From Rhodoblastus sphagnicola (GTDB lineage Bacteria > Pseudomonadota > Alphaproteobacteria > Rhizobiales > Beijerinckiaceae), in NCBI RefSeq assembly GCF_002937075.1, contig NZ_NHSJ01000087.1:62001-126000 (forward strand): 64,000 nucleotides of DNA, read 5' to 3'. A program made the position numbers and the translations under genes. The notes beneath the pieces were generated by a model. That model was not told the origin of the DNA. It was given only the letters and a program-made list of their open reading frames with translations, and did not search any database. Shown here one piece after another: positions 44,063 through 53,751 of the stretch. Each line of letters starts with the position of its first letter. The first letter of the stretch is position 1.

Positions 44063-45217
44063 ATGACCACCATCATCACGCGGCTATATGCCGCAGAGGA
44101 GCACGCGAACGCCGCGATCCGTGCTCTGAAGCATAGATTCGGGGATGACGAGATCAGCCTGGTTACGCGGAAAAGTGGTGGGGACATCAAGGGAAAGATC
44201 ATCAAGGGCGGCGTGAAGCCGGCCAACGCGCAAGCTTTGGCCGATAGCGTAAGCAGGGGCGGCGCGGTCGTCACCGTCCGGGCGTCCTGGGGCTTCGCGC
44301 GCGAAGCCATCAAGCATCTCGAGGCGCAAAAGCCGACCGGAGCCGGTTCGGAGCATAGCGTCAGGGCCACCGGCGCCTACAATCCGACGCCGCTCTCGAA
44401 ATTGCTGCACCTGCCGGTTCTGGAGGACTTCGGCTCCGAAATCCTGCTGCTGGATTCGGCGGCGCCGCTTTCGGAAAGCCTGAACATCCCAACGTTGCTG
44501 AACACGAAGCCCCAGGCGACGTTGATCGACAAGCCGGCCTTGCTGTCCGACAGCCTGGGCCTGCCGACGATCATTCACACCGAGCCGTTTTCGGCCCTGC
44601 TCCCGACCCAGGCCGGCGTGGCCTTGCTCGACATCGCGGCGCCGCTCTCGGACCTCCTGAACCTCCCGACGCTGCTGAACATAAAGTCCAAGGCGACGCT
44701 GATCGACGCGCCGACCTTGTTCTCCGACATCCTGAACCTGGCGACGGTCATTCGCACCAAGCCGTTTTCGTCCCTGCTCCCGAGCACGGCCGGCGTGATG
44801 CTGCTGGACATCGCGGCGCCGCTCTCGAAGCTCCTTGGTCTTCCGACGCTGATCGACTCAAAGCCCCAGGCGACCTTGATCGATGCTCCGACCTTGCTCT
44901 CCGACATCCTGAACATCGGGACCGTCATTCGCACCAAGCCGTTTTCTTCGCTGCTTCCGAGCGAGGCCGGCGTGGTGCTGCTGGATATCGCGGCGCCGCT
45001 CTCCAAGCTCCTGGGTCTTCCGACGCTGATCGACTCAAAGCCCCAGGCGACCTTGATCGATGCGCCGGCGTTGCTCTCCGACAGCCTGAACCTGCCCACG
45101 TCGATTGAAACGAAGCGGGAGGGCTTGCTGCCGTGCGGGCCGTCCAAGGTGGTCCTGCTCGACTGCCCGGATCCGATTTCCCGCCTGTTCTTCTTCCCGC
45201 TGAAGAAGCGCGACTGA
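44063..45217 (+). CDS. Tandem-repeat protein beside the puc operon, unknown function
   Basis: 384 residues. Residues 1-88 form a small alpha/beta domain ([22 protein letters not shown] ... [21 protein letters not shown]) reminiscent of stress-protein 17M/YflT-like modules. Then come four repeats of exactly 59 residues (127-185, 186-244, 245-303, 304-362) and a partial fifth. Each repeat has two half-units with the pattern LID-A-LLSD-LNLPT, for example [17 protein letters not shown] and [13 protein letters not shown]. There is no membrane segment or signal peptide. It is divergent from pucBA and faces bciA. Function unknown; a pigment- or antenna-related scaffold role is speculation from position. 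Confidence 0.85.
   Translation: MTTIITRLYAAEEHANAAIRALKHRFGDDEISLVTRKSGGDIKGKIIKGGVKPANAQALADSVSRGGAVVTVRASWGFAREAIKHLEAQKPTGAGSEHSVRATGAYNPTPLSKLLHLPVLEDFGSEILLLDSAAPLSESLNIPTLLNTKPQATLIDKPALLSDSLGLPTIIHTEPFSALLPTQAGVALLDIAAPLSDLLNLPTLLNIKSKATLIDAPTLFSDILNLATVIRTKPFSSLLPSTAGVMLLDIAAPLSKLLGLPTLIDSKPQATLIDAPTLLSDILNIGTVIRTKPFSSLLPSEAGVVLLDIAAPLSKLLGLPTLIDSKPQATLIDAPALLSDSLNLPTSIETKREGLLPCGPSKVVLLDCPDPISRLFFFPLKKRD
44441..45148. repeat. Four in-frame 177-bp coding repeats
   Basis: Units begin at 44441, 44618, 44795 and 44972. The third and fourth are most alike at the DNA level (long identical runs around CTGATCGACTCAAAGCC), indicating recent duplication. All keep the frame. Confidence 0.9.
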
Positions 45218-45284
45218 TGTCCGCGCGCCGGCTTCGCCTCCAGGGGCGCGGCCGGCGATGCGCGGCCGGCTTCTTCCGTCGGCT

Positions 45285-46286
45285 TCAGAAAACCGCGTGA
45301 TCGCCGCGATCCGGCGCCGCCGCGCCCGAGATCACGGACGCGTAAAAATCGTACAGCGTCTCGGAGCCCGTCGAGGGCGTGGCCTCCGCGTCGTAGCAGC
45401 CCGTTTCCGGGTTCAGCGCCAACATGGATTCGGTCGCGTAATAGCGGCCGATTCGCGCAAATTCGGCCTTTTCCGCCAATCGGGACGAGAGCGGCGCGAG
45501 AAAACCGAGCGCCCCGATGATGACGTCCATCAACGCGACCGGAACCTTTCGGAACGCGGGCTTTCGGTTGAGCAGCGAAAACAGGATTTCTCCCTGCCGC
45601 TTCGGCGTGATCGCCTCGCCGGGGCCGCCGATGGGAAGCACGCGATTCCAGCGCGACTCGTCCTCCAGGCACGAGGCCAGATAATCAGCGAGATCGTCGT
45701 CGCTGATCGGCTTGCACGCCGTCAGCGTCCCGTCGCCGAAAACCAGGAATGGCTTGCCCTGGCGCACCCGCTCGATCTGCCCCGACAGCGACTTGAAAAA
45801 CGCCGTCGGCCGCACGATGGAATATCTTACGCCCGAGTCGATCAGCGCCTTCTCGAACGCCAGTTTGGCGTGTTGGAAGGCGAGTTGCGGTTTTTGGACG
45901 CAGATGGCCGAGAGTTGCACGAAATGGCCGACGCCGGCCGCGCGCGCCGCCTCCAGCAGATTGACATGCGCCCGGTGGTCGATCGCCCAGGCGTCCTTGG
46001 GCGCGCCGGTGCGCGAGGCCATGCAGGACACCACGGCGTCGAAGCGCTCGCCCTTGAATCCGTCCGCAGCAAGCGACATCGGATTGGAAAAGTCGACGAA
46101 CCTGACTTCGGCGCCCGCGACATCGGCCGCGCCGCCGGGCCGCGGGCGCAGGAAACAGACCACCTCATGGCCGCGCCGCGCCAGCGCGCGCGCCGTCGCC
46201 CGCCCGATCGTGCCGCTGGCGCCGGCGAGGCAAATTTTCTGGGGCGAGGGTTGCGCTGTGTCGGCGCCGTCGGCCTCGGTCATCAT
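45285..46286 (-). CDS. bciA: Divinyl (proto)chlorophyllide 8-vinyl reductase, BciA type
   Basis: 333 residues, atypical SDR/NmrA-like fold. GASGTIGRATARAL for NADPH, then blocks typical of DVR/BciA: CMASRTGAPKDAWAIDH, LSAICVQKPQLAFQHAKL, YSIVRPTAFFKSL, GDGTLTACKPIS, VLPIGGPGEAITPKRQGE, and IGRYYATESML. Reduces the C8-vinyl group during bacteriochlorophyll synthesis. It is convergent with the repeat protein. ATG 46286 or 46283 is the start. Confidence 0.93.
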   Translation of the reverse strand: MMTEADGADTAQPSPQKICLAGASGTIGRATARALARRGHEVVCFLRPRPGGAADVAGAEVRFVDFSNPMSLAADGFKGERFDAVVSCMASRTGAPKDAWAIDHRAHVNLLEAARAAGVGHFVQLSAICVQKPQLAFQHAKLAFEKALIDSGVRYSIVRPTAFFKSLSGQIERVRQGKPFLVFGDGTLTACKPISDDDLADYLASCLEDESRWNRVLPIGGPGEAITPKRQGEILFSLLNRKPAFRKVPVALMDVIIGALGFLAPLSSRLAEKAEFARIGRYYATESMLALNPETGCYDAEATPSTGSETLYDFYASVISGAAAPDRGDHAVF

Positions 46287-46375
46287 GTTCACGGCTTCCT
46301 CATTCCGGTCGGAGCGCGCCAGCGCTTTCGACCGGACTCTTAGCAGCCGCGCCCGCGTGCTCGCAAGACGCGACG

Positions 46376-46597
46376 TCAGTTGAGGCCGTTCGAGACCGTG
46401 ACGAACTTCCCATTCACCTTGGCGCCCGCGCCCGTGAGGGTGGCGATGGCGGTGACCGAGATCAGCGCCGCGATCAGCCCGTATTCGAGGGCCGTCGCGC
46501 CGGACTCGTCGCATATGAAGCGGAGCAACCCGCCCTTGAGCGTCGTCTTTTTGCGCGCGATGGACCCTTGGAGGCCTGTGCTGGGGTGGAGCGGCAT
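46376..46597 (-). CDS. Flp/Fap-type pilin subunit
   Basis: 73 residues. The Flp prepilin signature is present: a short basic leader, cleavage G/ATALEYGLIAALISV with Glu at +5, and one hydrophobic helix. ATG 46597 has AGGAAG upstream. No tad/cpa assembly genes are in the window, so it is an isolated pilin gene, between bciA and purM. Confidence 0.85.
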   Translation of the reverse strand: MPLHPSTGLQGSIARKKTTLKGGLLRFICDESGATALEYGLIAALISVTAIATLTGAGAKVNGKFVTVSNGLN

Positions 46598-46896
46598 ATC
46601 CGTACTTCCTTGTGAGACGACTTGTTCTTGAGGAAATCCATACGAGCGCCGGCTTTCCGCAACGTTATGTCCACAATGCAAAAAGGGTTTACCTGCGTTA
46701 AGCATGAGCGAGGCCAGCGCGGCCCGCCGAAACCGGTCGACGCGGCGCGCCTTGCCAGCCCCGCGCCAAGCCGCTAGAGCAGGACGCGAGAAGGCAGGCG
46801 CCGGTTGTTCGCGAAAACATCGCGAAAATAGCTGAAACTGGACTGCAATGGACGGGATCGCCCGCGCCAGCGCGGGCGCGCAAGACGAGGAGCCTC
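46598..46896. other. Divergent region between Flp pilin and purM
   Basis: No gene is supported. A GC palindrome (CGCCCGCGC / GCGCGGGCG, about 46858-46877) lies just before the purM ribosome site. A purine-responsive element was not recognised. Confidence 0.4.
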
Positions 46897-47970
46897 ATGA
46901 CCCAGCCCGGCGACAAGCCCGCGGGACTGACTTACGCGCAAGCCGGCGTCGATATCGACGCGGGCGCGCGCATGGTCGAACTGATCAAGCCGCTGGTGCG
47001 CGCCACGCGGCGGCGCGGCGCCGACGCCGAAATCGGCGGCTTTGGCGGGTTGTTCGATTTGAAAGCCGCCGGCTTCACCGATCCGATCCTGGTCGCCGCC
47101 AATGACGGCGTCGGCACCAAGGTCAAGATCGCCATCGAGACGGGCATTCACGACACGGTCGGCATCGACCTCGTCGCCATGTGCGTCAACGATCTGGTGG
47201 TGCAGGGCGCCGAGCCGCTGTTCTTCCTGGACTATTACGCCACCGGCCATCTCGACCCGGAAACCGGCGCCCAGATCGTCAAGGGCATAGCGGCGGGATG
47301 CCTGGAGGCCGGCGCGGCGCTGATCGGCGGCGAGACCGCCGAAATGCCCGGTCTTTACGCCGGCGGCGATTACGATCTCGCCGGTTTCGCCGTCGGCGCC
47401 GCCGAACGCGGCGATCTTTTGCCGCGCGCCAACATTCAAGTCGGGGACGTGGTGTTCGGGCTGCCGTCGTCGGGCGTGCATTCCAATGGCTATTCGCTGG
47501 TGCGCAAGATCGTGGAGCGCACAGGCCTCGCCTGGGACGCGCCCGCGCTTTTCGCGGAAGGCAAGACGCTGGCCCGGGCTCTGCTGGAGCCGACCCGCAT
47601 CTATGTGAAGCCGCTGTTGCAGACCCTGCGCCAGACCCATGCCATCAAGGCGCTCGCCCATATCACGGGCGGCGGCTATCCCGAGAATCTGCCGCGCGTG
47701 CTGCCCAAGGGTTTGGGTGTGAAGATCGATCTTTCGGCCATACCGGTGTTGCCGGTGTTCCGCTGGCTGGCCGAACAGGGCGGCGTCGCCGAGCATGAAA
47801 TGTTGCGCACCTTCAATTGCGGCCTCGGCATGATCGTGGTCGGCGCCGTTTCACGCGCCGACGAGATCGTGGAAGCGCTGCACGCCTCGGGCGAGGCCCC
47901 GGTTCGCCTCGGTCAGGTCGTCGAAGCCGGCGACGAACGCGTCGTCTATGAAGGAAAATTGGCGCTGTGA
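46897..47970 (+). CDS. purM: Phosphoribosylformylglycinamidine cyclo-ligase PurM
   Basis: 357 residues; makes AIR from FGAM with ATP. Motifs: [13 protein letters not shown], the GGFGGLFDL segment, [52 protein letters not shown] and [16 protein letters not shown]. Ribosome site GAGGAG. Overlaps purN by GTGA. Confidence 0.97.
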   Translation: MTQPGDKPAGLTYAQAGVDIDAGARMVELIKPLVRATRRRGADAEIGGFGGLFDLKAAGFTDPILVAANDGVGTKVKIAIETGIHDTVGIDLVAMCVNDLVVQGAEPLFFLDYYATGHLDPETGAQIVKGIAAGCLEAGAALIGGETAEMPGLYAGGDYDLAGFAVGAAERGDLLPRANIQVGDVVFGLPSSGVHSNGYSLVRKIVERTGLAWDAPALFAEGKTLARALLEPTRIYVKPLLQTLRQTHAIKALAHITGGGYPENLPRVLPKGLGVKIDLSAIPVLPVFRWLAEQGGVAEHEMLRTFNCGLGMIVVGAVSRADEIVEALHASGEAPVRLGQVVEAGDERVVYEGKLAL

Positions 47971-48629
47971 GCCGCAAACGCGTCGCCATTCTGATTTCCG
48001 GGCGCGGCTCCAACATGCGCGCTCTGATCGCCGCCGCGAAAGACGAAAAGTTTCCGGCTGAGATCGCGCTGGTTCTCTCAAATGTCGCCGACGCTGGTGG
48101 ACTGGATTTTGCGCACGGCGAGGGTATTGCGACGGCGGTGGTCGATCACAAGGCTTTTGCTTCGCGTGAAAATTTCGAGCGGGCCGTGCAGGCCGCGCTG
48201 GAGGCGAAAAACATCGAACTGGTGTGCCTCGCCGGGTTCATGCGGCTGTTGTCGCCCTGGTTTGTCGAAAACTGGCGCGGGCGGATGCTGAACGTGCATC
48301 CCGCGCTGCTGCCGTCCTATCGCGGGCTGCACACCCATGAGCGGGCGCTCGCCGACGGCGTAAAGATCCACGGCGCCACCGTGCATTTCGTCGTTCCCGA
48401 AATGGACGCCGGCCCCATTGTCGCCCAGGCGGCGGTGGCGGTGCGCGGCGACGACACGCCCGAAATTTTGGGCGCGCGCGTGCTGGAACAGGAACATGTG
48501 ATTTATCCGCGCGCGCTGGCGCTGGTGGCGTCCGGCGCGGCGTTGGTGGAGGGCGCGCGCGTGCGTCTCGCCGAGGAGCCGGCGCCGGGGTTGGCGCTGG
48601 TGTCGCCGGCTGCGGATTTTTCACGATAG
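47967..48629 (+). CDS. purN: Phosphoribosylglycinamide formyltransferase PurN
   Basis: 220 residues, GTG start overlapping the purM stop. [12 protein letters not shown] at the N-terminus (phosphate loop), catalytic [16 protein letters not shown]..., [20 protein letters not shown] and [23 protein letters not shown] with catalytic Asn/His/Asp. Formylates GAR using 10-formyl-THF. Confidence 0.97.
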   Translation: MSRKRVAILISGRGSNMRALIAAAKDEKFPAEIALVLSNVADAGGLDFAHGEGIATAVVDHKAFASRENFERAVQAALEAKNIELVCLAGFMRLLSPWFVENWRGRMLNVHPALLPSYRGLHTHERALADGVKIHGATVHFVVPEMDAGPIVAQAAVAVRGDDTPEILGARVLEQEHVIYPRALALVASGAALVEGARVRLAEEPAPGLALVSPAADFSR

Positions 48630-49093
48630 GGCGCGTTTCGAGCGAGGCGGATGCCGGTTCGCGTGAAGAAACTGCCGCGCCTATGCGGTTGACGCCGACA
48701 CCCACTAAATGTGGATTCAGCTGCGGGCCAGAGCGGAGCCGGCTGATCGGCCGCGATCGGCGGATTGCGGACGGCCGCGGACGCCGCCAGGATGGAGCGT
48801 TTTGGCCCAATAAGCTGTCCTTCGTCGTGCATTCAACGGCGCCATGCGGCGGACAAAGACCTGCGTTTAGATCCGGCGGGCCGCCATGGCGGCCTGATTT
48901 GAACGAAACGCCTCGGGCAAACCCGGGGCAGTTCACCACAATGTCATTGGGCAATACCAAAAAAATCATTGGATGCTACCAAAAAAATGATATCCTCGCT
49001 TTTAATCTCAATAACGTTACTCCGAAACTAGAGGGCTTTGACGCCATCTTAAACGGATTAGTTATCTTAACGAGATTAACAGGAGCTTCGCAA
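48630..49093. other. Intergenic region after purN
   Basis: No supported gene. The first half is GC-rich; the second (from about 48940) is AT-rich and leads into the LGFP gene, marking the edge of a compositionally distinct patch. No direct repeats or transposase remnants were recognised at the edge. Confidence 0.4.
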
Positions 49094-49876
49094 ATGCCCA
49101 TCCGCTTTGCCCAAGCCACCGCCTTTAAGTGGTGGTATCTGAGTTTTACTGCTCTGTTTTGTACAATTTTTTTAGATACATGCGCGCCTAATAGCGCGTG
49201 TGCGTTTGCGGTTTATGGGGATATTGGAATTAAGTACGCAGCGGTTGGTGGCCCATCTGGTCCGCTTGGGCAGCCGTTAAGTGATGAGGCCGGCGTTCCC
49301 GAAGGAGGTCGATTTAACGACTTTCAACATGGATCTATTTACTGGCACCCCAAGACTGGCGCGCACGTAATCCTTGGGGCTATTCGGGATAAATGGCGTC
49401 AGCCGGGATGGGGAGCGGGTTGGCTTGGCTATCCGACCACTGATGAAACAACCACTCCGGATGGGATAGGCCGTTTCAATCATTTTCTGCGGGTCACCAA
49501 CGGAGCCGAAGCATCAATATATTGGACGCCCAAGACAGGTCCAGTTGAGATCTATGGCGATATTCGAAAACGATGGGCGCAGCTGGGATGGGAAAGGAGT
49601 TCGTTCGGCTATCCAATAACTCCTGAATTTCAAGAATACCAAGGTACGCCTATTCGGAGCCAGCAGTTTGAACACGGTAAACTGTGGTGGAGTCCAAAAA
49701 CAGGTGTAACGACAGAAAACCCAGTCGCGGCTTACACTCCGCCTGCGCCGCCGGCGCCGCAGAAGGTAAAGTATTGCACAGATTACACCTGCGACGCTTG
49801 CAAACGGGATGGCCTTCGGTGTGAGTTAAACAGTTCGGCATGTCCTAACATTAATTCATCATGGGCCTGTTACTAG
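49094..49876 (+). CDS. Secreted LGFP-repeat protein with Cys-rich tail
   Basis: 260 residues from ATG 49094 (AGGAG 8 bases upstream). A Sec signal peptide (FKWWYLSFTALFCTIFLD...SACAFA) is followed by three LGFP-type modules, with GPLGQPLSD, GWLGYPTTDE and SFGYPITPE, each closed by YW/WW-x-PKTG. A Pro-rich linker (PPAPPAPQK) leads to a C-terminal segment with six cysteines. LGFP modules occur in cell-wall-associated or lectin-like exported proteins. The gene is AT-richer than its neighbours, suggesting transfer. Function unknown. Confidence 0.85.
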   Translation: MPIRFAQATAFKWWYLSFTALFCTIFLDTCAPNSACAFAVYGDIGIKYAAVGGPSGPLGQPLSDEAGVPEGGRFNDFQHGSIYWHPKTGAHVILGAIRDKWRQPGWGAGWLGYPTTDETTTPDGIGRFNHFLRVTNGAEASIYWTPKTGPVEIYGDIRKRWAQLGWERSSFGYPITPEFQEYQGTPIRSQQFEHGKLWWSPKTGVTTENPVAAYTPPAPPAPQKVKYCTDYTCDACKRDGLRCELNSSACPNINSSWACY

Positions 49877-50184
49877 CGGTTGCGGACGATCGCGGTCACC
49901 TCATGCGAATGACGGCCGCAGCAAGGTTTGCCATTAACGCGAAGCTGGTGTCGGTCTTACAGGTCTTTCTCTGGTCTGCGACATAGACGAGATGCTGCGA
50001 TTCCGGTAAGGCGGAATACGGAAACTGCGGCTTACGGCCCGAACGAGACATTCGCCACACCGATCAGTAAGGTCGCCTTCGAGCCGGTTCCTGCCTCTGC
50101 ATCGAGCGCGCGTCCCTCTATATGTAGTGTCTGCGCTAACCGGATGGGCACGGACAATGCGACAGTCCTGAAAACGTGAGCGCA

Positions 50185-50242
50185 ATGTCCCGGCGTGGAT
50201 GCCCGGGACAATCTCCCGGTCAAGCCCGGGACGGGGATGACG
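50185..50242. repeat. GC-rich palindromic intergenic repeat
   Basis: Built from ATGTCCCGGCGTGGATGCCCGGGAC and its near-inverse TCAAGCCCGGGACGGGGATGACG; this GTCATCCC...CCGGG type of element is common in alphaproteobacterial genomes. Confidence 0.6.
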
Positions 50243-50526
50243 TCCGTGGGGGCGGGATGGCGGCGGGAGCAAGCCCGGCACTGTTGCCTTCGAGGAAATT
50301 TCAATTTCTGATTGTGGCGCGTGGGGTCGAAACCGAGAAAAAGCGCGCGATTTTTGTGACTTTTGTGCGAATTCCTGCATGGAATCGACGATTTTTGCGC
50401 GCGCAATCGCTTGGTTGTGTACGAGATGTGCCGGGTTTTGCGCGCGGGGCGCGGTGCGGCGCTTCGGGTGGCTTTGATTTTTTTTATTTTTTTACAAGCG
50501 GTTAGTTGACCATGGGGTCTTGATGT

Positions 50527-50542
50527 CGTTTCACGTGAAACA
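50527..50542. promoter_or_regulatory. parS-like chromosome partition site
   Basis: CGTTTCACGTGAAACA matches the 16-base parS consensus TGTTTCACGTGAAACA at 15 positions and contains the perfect 14-base palindrome GTTTCACGTGAAAC. It lies in a non-coding stretch next to T-runs. ParB binds such sites, usually in the origin-proximal part of the chromosome. parA/parB are not in the window. Confidence 0.75.
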
Positions 50543-50599
50543 AAACAAGAACAATATCTTGTGGGGGGCGCATTTCCACTTTAGCGCCGCGTGGACCGC

Positions 50600-50646
50600 C
50601 CTCGCCCTTCGAGACGGCTCCTTCGGAGCCTCCTCAGGGTGAGGGC
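50600..50646. repeat. REP-like palindrome (copy 3)
   Basis: CCTCGCCCTTCGAGACG, core GCTCCTTCGGAGC, CTCCTCAGGGTGAGGGC. Same family as the two copies translated within murD. Here it is intergenic, just downstream of the FIST-MCP gene. Confidence 0.8.
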
Positions 50647-50687
50647 TGATGACGGGGTTCGGCCTCAGACCCTGTTTCGCCGCGCGT

Positions 50688-52661
50688 TCACTCGATCCGG
50701 CGCAGCCTTGCGATTTCCTGCTGGATTTCCGCCGCCGCGACGCGCTGGGTCGAGACCAGTTGCGCCAGCCCCGCCAGCGTGCGGTCGATCAGGCCGGATT
50801 GCGAGAACAGCGATTCCACCTGTTCTATCGTGGCGCGATAGCGTGTTTCCTCGGCGTCGAAGCGCTCGCGCGTGCCGTCGATGATGCCGCCGAGCAGGCC
50901 AAGCGACTGCTCCATGCCGGCGATCGACCCTTGAGTCTGGGCCAGCGTCGATTTGGTGTTGGTGGCGAGCTTCTTCACCTCGGAGGCCACGACCGAAAAG
51001 CCCCGGCCGGCGTCGCCGGCGCGCGCGGCCTCGATGGTGGCGTTGAGCGCCAGCAGATTGGTCTGGCCGGCGATGGAGTCGATCACCCTGAGCACATTGC
51101 GCAAGCCGGACATGGAATCGGCGAGGCTCTGGAACTGCTGCGACAGTTTGCCGGAATTGCCGTCATCGGTAAAATCCGCTTTGGCGGAGGCGAAAATGAC
51201 GCCGCGCACGCGCTCCATCGCCTCGTGCATCTCCGAGGTCCTTTCCAGCGCGTGTTCGATCTCCTTGACGAAATCGAGCTGCTCGGCCATGCGGGCGATG
51301 ATGGCCGAACGGAACCTGTTGAGAATGCCCGCCTGCTTCAGCGCGCAGGTGGTGAAATAATTGACGAAGCGCGCGTAATGGATGGGGAAGCCGTCGAGGA
51401 AATCGTCGCGATAGCCGGGCCGGTCCTCGAAGAAGGCGATGGCGCTCAGCGTCTCGTTGATGTTGATGCCAAACAGTTCGCCGAAGGTGGAAAAGCCCGC
51501 CGCCGGCGCGCGCCACAGATTGTCGAGCGCGGACAGCGCCGCATTGTTGTTGAGGCGGCGCAGGATGCAATCGTTGAGAATCAGGCCGAGCGGCTCCGGC
51601 TTGCCGCGCAAGAAGGCCTCGTAGTCCGCGCGGGTCTGGCCGGCGAAATCATTGGCCTTCAGCAGCAGCAATTCGTCGCCCGGATTGACGTCGCAATAGA
51701 AATTCACCGCGCCGGTCTGGGTGTCGATGCCGGAAACCGAGCGCACGAAAATTTCGCCGTCGACCTCGACGCCAAAAGTGTGGCCGGCGAGTTTTGCCGG
51801 GACGTTCGCGCCGCTGACGCCGAAATGCGCCGCCAAAACCTCGGCGAAAGGGTCGATGTCCATACCGTTGGCGGTGAGCGCGCCGCGCACCACGCGGGCG
51901 TCGGGATCGGCGTCGAGAATGGTGAAGCTCTTGCCGGTTTTTGTGAAATTCTGGGTCTTGAACACGCCGTAGCGGCGGCCCGGCGCCATGCGGACAAAGA
52001 TGATCACCGCCTGGCCGTGCAGGGTCTGGCCGCCGTCGAACAGCGACGTCTCCTTGAAATCGAACTTGCCGCCGGCGGAGCCGCCGATGAACAGGCAGGG
52101 GAAGCGGCCGGAGCGATAGACCGCCTCCATCAACACGTCCTCGGCGCCGGACACGCCATCGACGAGCGTGAGCGCGAACACGCGGTTTGCCTCGATCTGG
52201 AACGGCGGCGCGACGCGGGCGAGATCGGCGGCGATTTTTTCCACGCGGTTTGCGCGCGTCCCGTCCTTGGGCAACGCGACCCGGTGGACCGACACCGCCT
52301 CGAACAGGTCCGGCGGGAAAATCTGCACGGTCAGGCTCGACCAACTGGCTCCCGTCGGGCGATAGAGCGCGCCGGCGTTCGAGCACAATTCACCGGCGGT
52401 GGAAACGGCGACCAGCGGCGCGGAGCCGGCGAGCGCCTTCAGCCGCGCCGCCACCTGGGCGAAATCGACATGGGGCGAGATGAAGGCCAGAGCCAGCGCG
52501 GCCGGGCGGCCGGCATAGCTGAAATCCTCGGCGGAAAGACCGGCGAGCGCGGCGTCCGAGGTCTTGACGCGCATCGGCAAGGCGGCGACGGCCGCCGGAT
52601 GGGAACCGGCGGCCTCTGGAACGGGACCGGGCATTGCAGAAGTCTGGTTGCGAGAGAACAT
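50688..52661 (-). CDS. Soluble FIST-domain chemoreceptor (MCP)
   Basis: 657 residues, no membrane helix or signal peptide. N-terminal FIST domain (about 30-230, with [12 protein letters not shown]) and FIST C domain (about 235-400) form the sensor. The C-terminus holds an MCP signalling core, with [40 protein letters not shown] as the hairpin tip. FIST domains are thought to bind small ligands such as amino acids. The ligand is unknown, and no che genes lie nearby. The start has several Met options near the N-terminus. Confidence 0.9.
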   Translation of the reverse strand: MFSRNQTSAMPGPVPEAAGSHPAAVAALPMRVKTSDAALAGLSAEDFSYAGRPAALALAFISPHVDFAQVAARLKALAGSAPLVAVSTAGELCSNAGALYRPTGASWSSLTVQIFPPDLFEAVSVHRVALPKDGTRANRVEKIAADLARVAPPFQIEANRVFALTLVDGVSGAEDVLMEAVYRSGRFPCLFIGGSAGGKFDFKETSLFDGGQTLHGQAVIIFVRMAPGRRYGVFKTQNFTKTGKSFTILDADPDARVVRGALTANGMDIDPFAEVLAAHFGVSGANVPAKLAGHTFGVEVDGEIFVRSVSGIDTQTGAVNFYCDVNPGDELLLLKANDFAGQTRADYEAFLRGKPEPLGLILNDCILRRLNNNAALSALDNLWRAPAAGFSTFGELFGININETLSAIAFFEDRPGYRDDFLDGFPIHYARFVNYFTTCALKQAGILNRFRSAIIARMAEQLDFVKEIEHALERTSEMHEAMERVRGVIFASAKADFTDDGNSGKLSQQFQSLADSMSGLRNVLRVIDSIAGQTNLLALNATIEAARAGDAGRGFSVVASEVKKLATNTKSTLAQTQGSIAGMEQSLGLLGGIIDGTRERFDAEETRYRATIEQVESLFSQSGLIDRTLAGLAQLVSTQRVAAAEIQQEIARLRRIE

Positions 52662-53046
52662 TATTCGCCTCTGTTGCCCGCAACCGAGGGCTCCGCCCCG
52701 TTCGCGCCGGTTCCATTACAATTCGCCAGTTAGACCCTACAGTGGAGGAGCTTGCGCAAAGCTGACGCCCGGGAGACGATCCCAAAATCGCGCGCCACGC
52801 ATTCGGACCATATTTCGGCCCGCCGGACGGCGGCGCGGGGCGCGCCGCGCCCGATTTTCGGCAGCGCCCTGCGCGATGACCAGGCGGAGACGACTCCGGG
52901 CCTCGTCGCCCATGGCGCGCACGTCAGGCAGACCTGGTTCTCGCAAAAAAAGGCCCACCAAACGGCGGGCCAGGGATCAAGCCGACAGGCTTGAGTTTGG
53001 CGGGGTCGGATTGATTGCGCCCGCGCCCCTCCGGGCATTGTTCATT
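52662..53046. other. Intergenic region upstream of the FIST-MCP gene
   Basis: No gene is supported; the open frames lack ribosome sites and families. It holds the terminator at 52944-52971 and should hold the promoter of the FIST-MCP gene. Confidence 0.4.
52944..52971 (-). terminator. Rho-independent terminator after the RlpA-like gene
   Basis: Minus-strand stem GGCCCGCC GTTT GGTGGGCC followed by seven T, 75 bases past the stop at 53047. Confidence 0.9.
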
Positions 53047-53403
53047 TCATAGCGTCGAAATACGCACCGACGCGACGCCGCGTCCGCGCATGCCCAGTTC
53101 GCCGGCGGCGCCGTTGGACACGTCGATGATGCGGCCGCGCACGAAGGGGCCGCGATCATTGATGGTGACGACGGTCGAACGGCCATTGGAAAGATTGATG
53201 ACCTTCACCTTGGTCCCGAACGGAAGCGAGCGGTGCGCCGCGGTGCGGACGCCGACACGGCTGCCGCTCGCTGTGTGGCCGCGGCCGGAATAATACGAAG
53301 CCTTGCCAGCCCAGGTCTGCGCTTTGGCCTGTCCTTCGGGTGCAAGAGAAACAGCAGAAAAAACAATTCCGAGGGTGAGGGTTTTGATCAGGATGCTCTT
53401 CAA
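53047..53403 (-). CDS. RlpA-like double-psi beta-barrel protein
   Basis: 118 residues: a Sec signal peptide (to about GQAKA) then a single RlpA/DPBB domain with GKASYYSGRGHTASG, AAHRSLPFGTKVKV, NLSNGRSTVVTINDRGPFVRGRIIDVS. The catalytic Asp-His pair of lytic transglycosylases appears present (H in AAHRSLPFG, D in NDRGPF). No SPOR domain, so septal targeting is not expected. Likely acts on peptidoglycan in the periplasm. Confidence 0.88.
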   Translation of the reverse strand: MKSILIKTLTLGIVFSAVSLAPEGQAKAQTWAGKASYYSGRGHTASGSRVGVRTAAHRSLPFGTKVKVINLSNGRSTVVTINDRGPFVRGRIIDVSNGAAGELGMRGRGVASVRISTL

Positions 53404-53751
53404 ACGCTGAACCTTTCGCTTGTGTTCACAAAAATGTTATCGCGAAAGAATATGGCTCGAAAAAGACCTGATATTTCGGCTTTTACTGATTACGTTCGTC
53501 ATGTGTTTGGTTTTTTGCGGCGTCAATTCAATCAAAGAATTAGCGTAATAATTAACTCTACGATTTCTATACGATTATTTCGTGAGTAGGCTACGAAAAG
53601 GGACAGAGCACTGTATTCGCGAATCTGTCGGGCGGCGCTTGATTCGCGCATTGGTTGCGTGATTGCGACTGAATTGTGACACAATCCACTCAAGGCAAAA
53701 AGAAAGGGCCGGGCTTGCGCCCGACCCCTGTTGGCTTGAAAAAGTGTCAGA
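53404..53751. other. AT-rich intergenic region
   Basis: AT-rich from about 53410 to 53600, with no supported gene. It contains the upstream region of the RlpA-like gene and the ndk terminator (53697-53727). Confidence 0.4.
53697..53727 (-). terminator. Rho-independent terminator of ndk
   Basis: Minus-strand stem GGGTCGGGC GCAA GCCCGGCCC followed by TTTCTTTTT, about 25 bases after the ndk stop. Confidence 0.85.

Larger units (their letters stand above)
49877..50687. other. Long intergenic region with repeats and a parS site
   Basis: Open frames here are short and unsupported. Contents: a GC palindromic repeat (50185-50242), long T-runs (50478-50494), a parS-like site (50527-50542) and a REP-like element (50600-50646). 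A frame at about 50035-50179 (GPNETFATPISKVAFEPVP) looks protein-like but has no credible start and may be a gene remnant. Confidence 0.5.
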
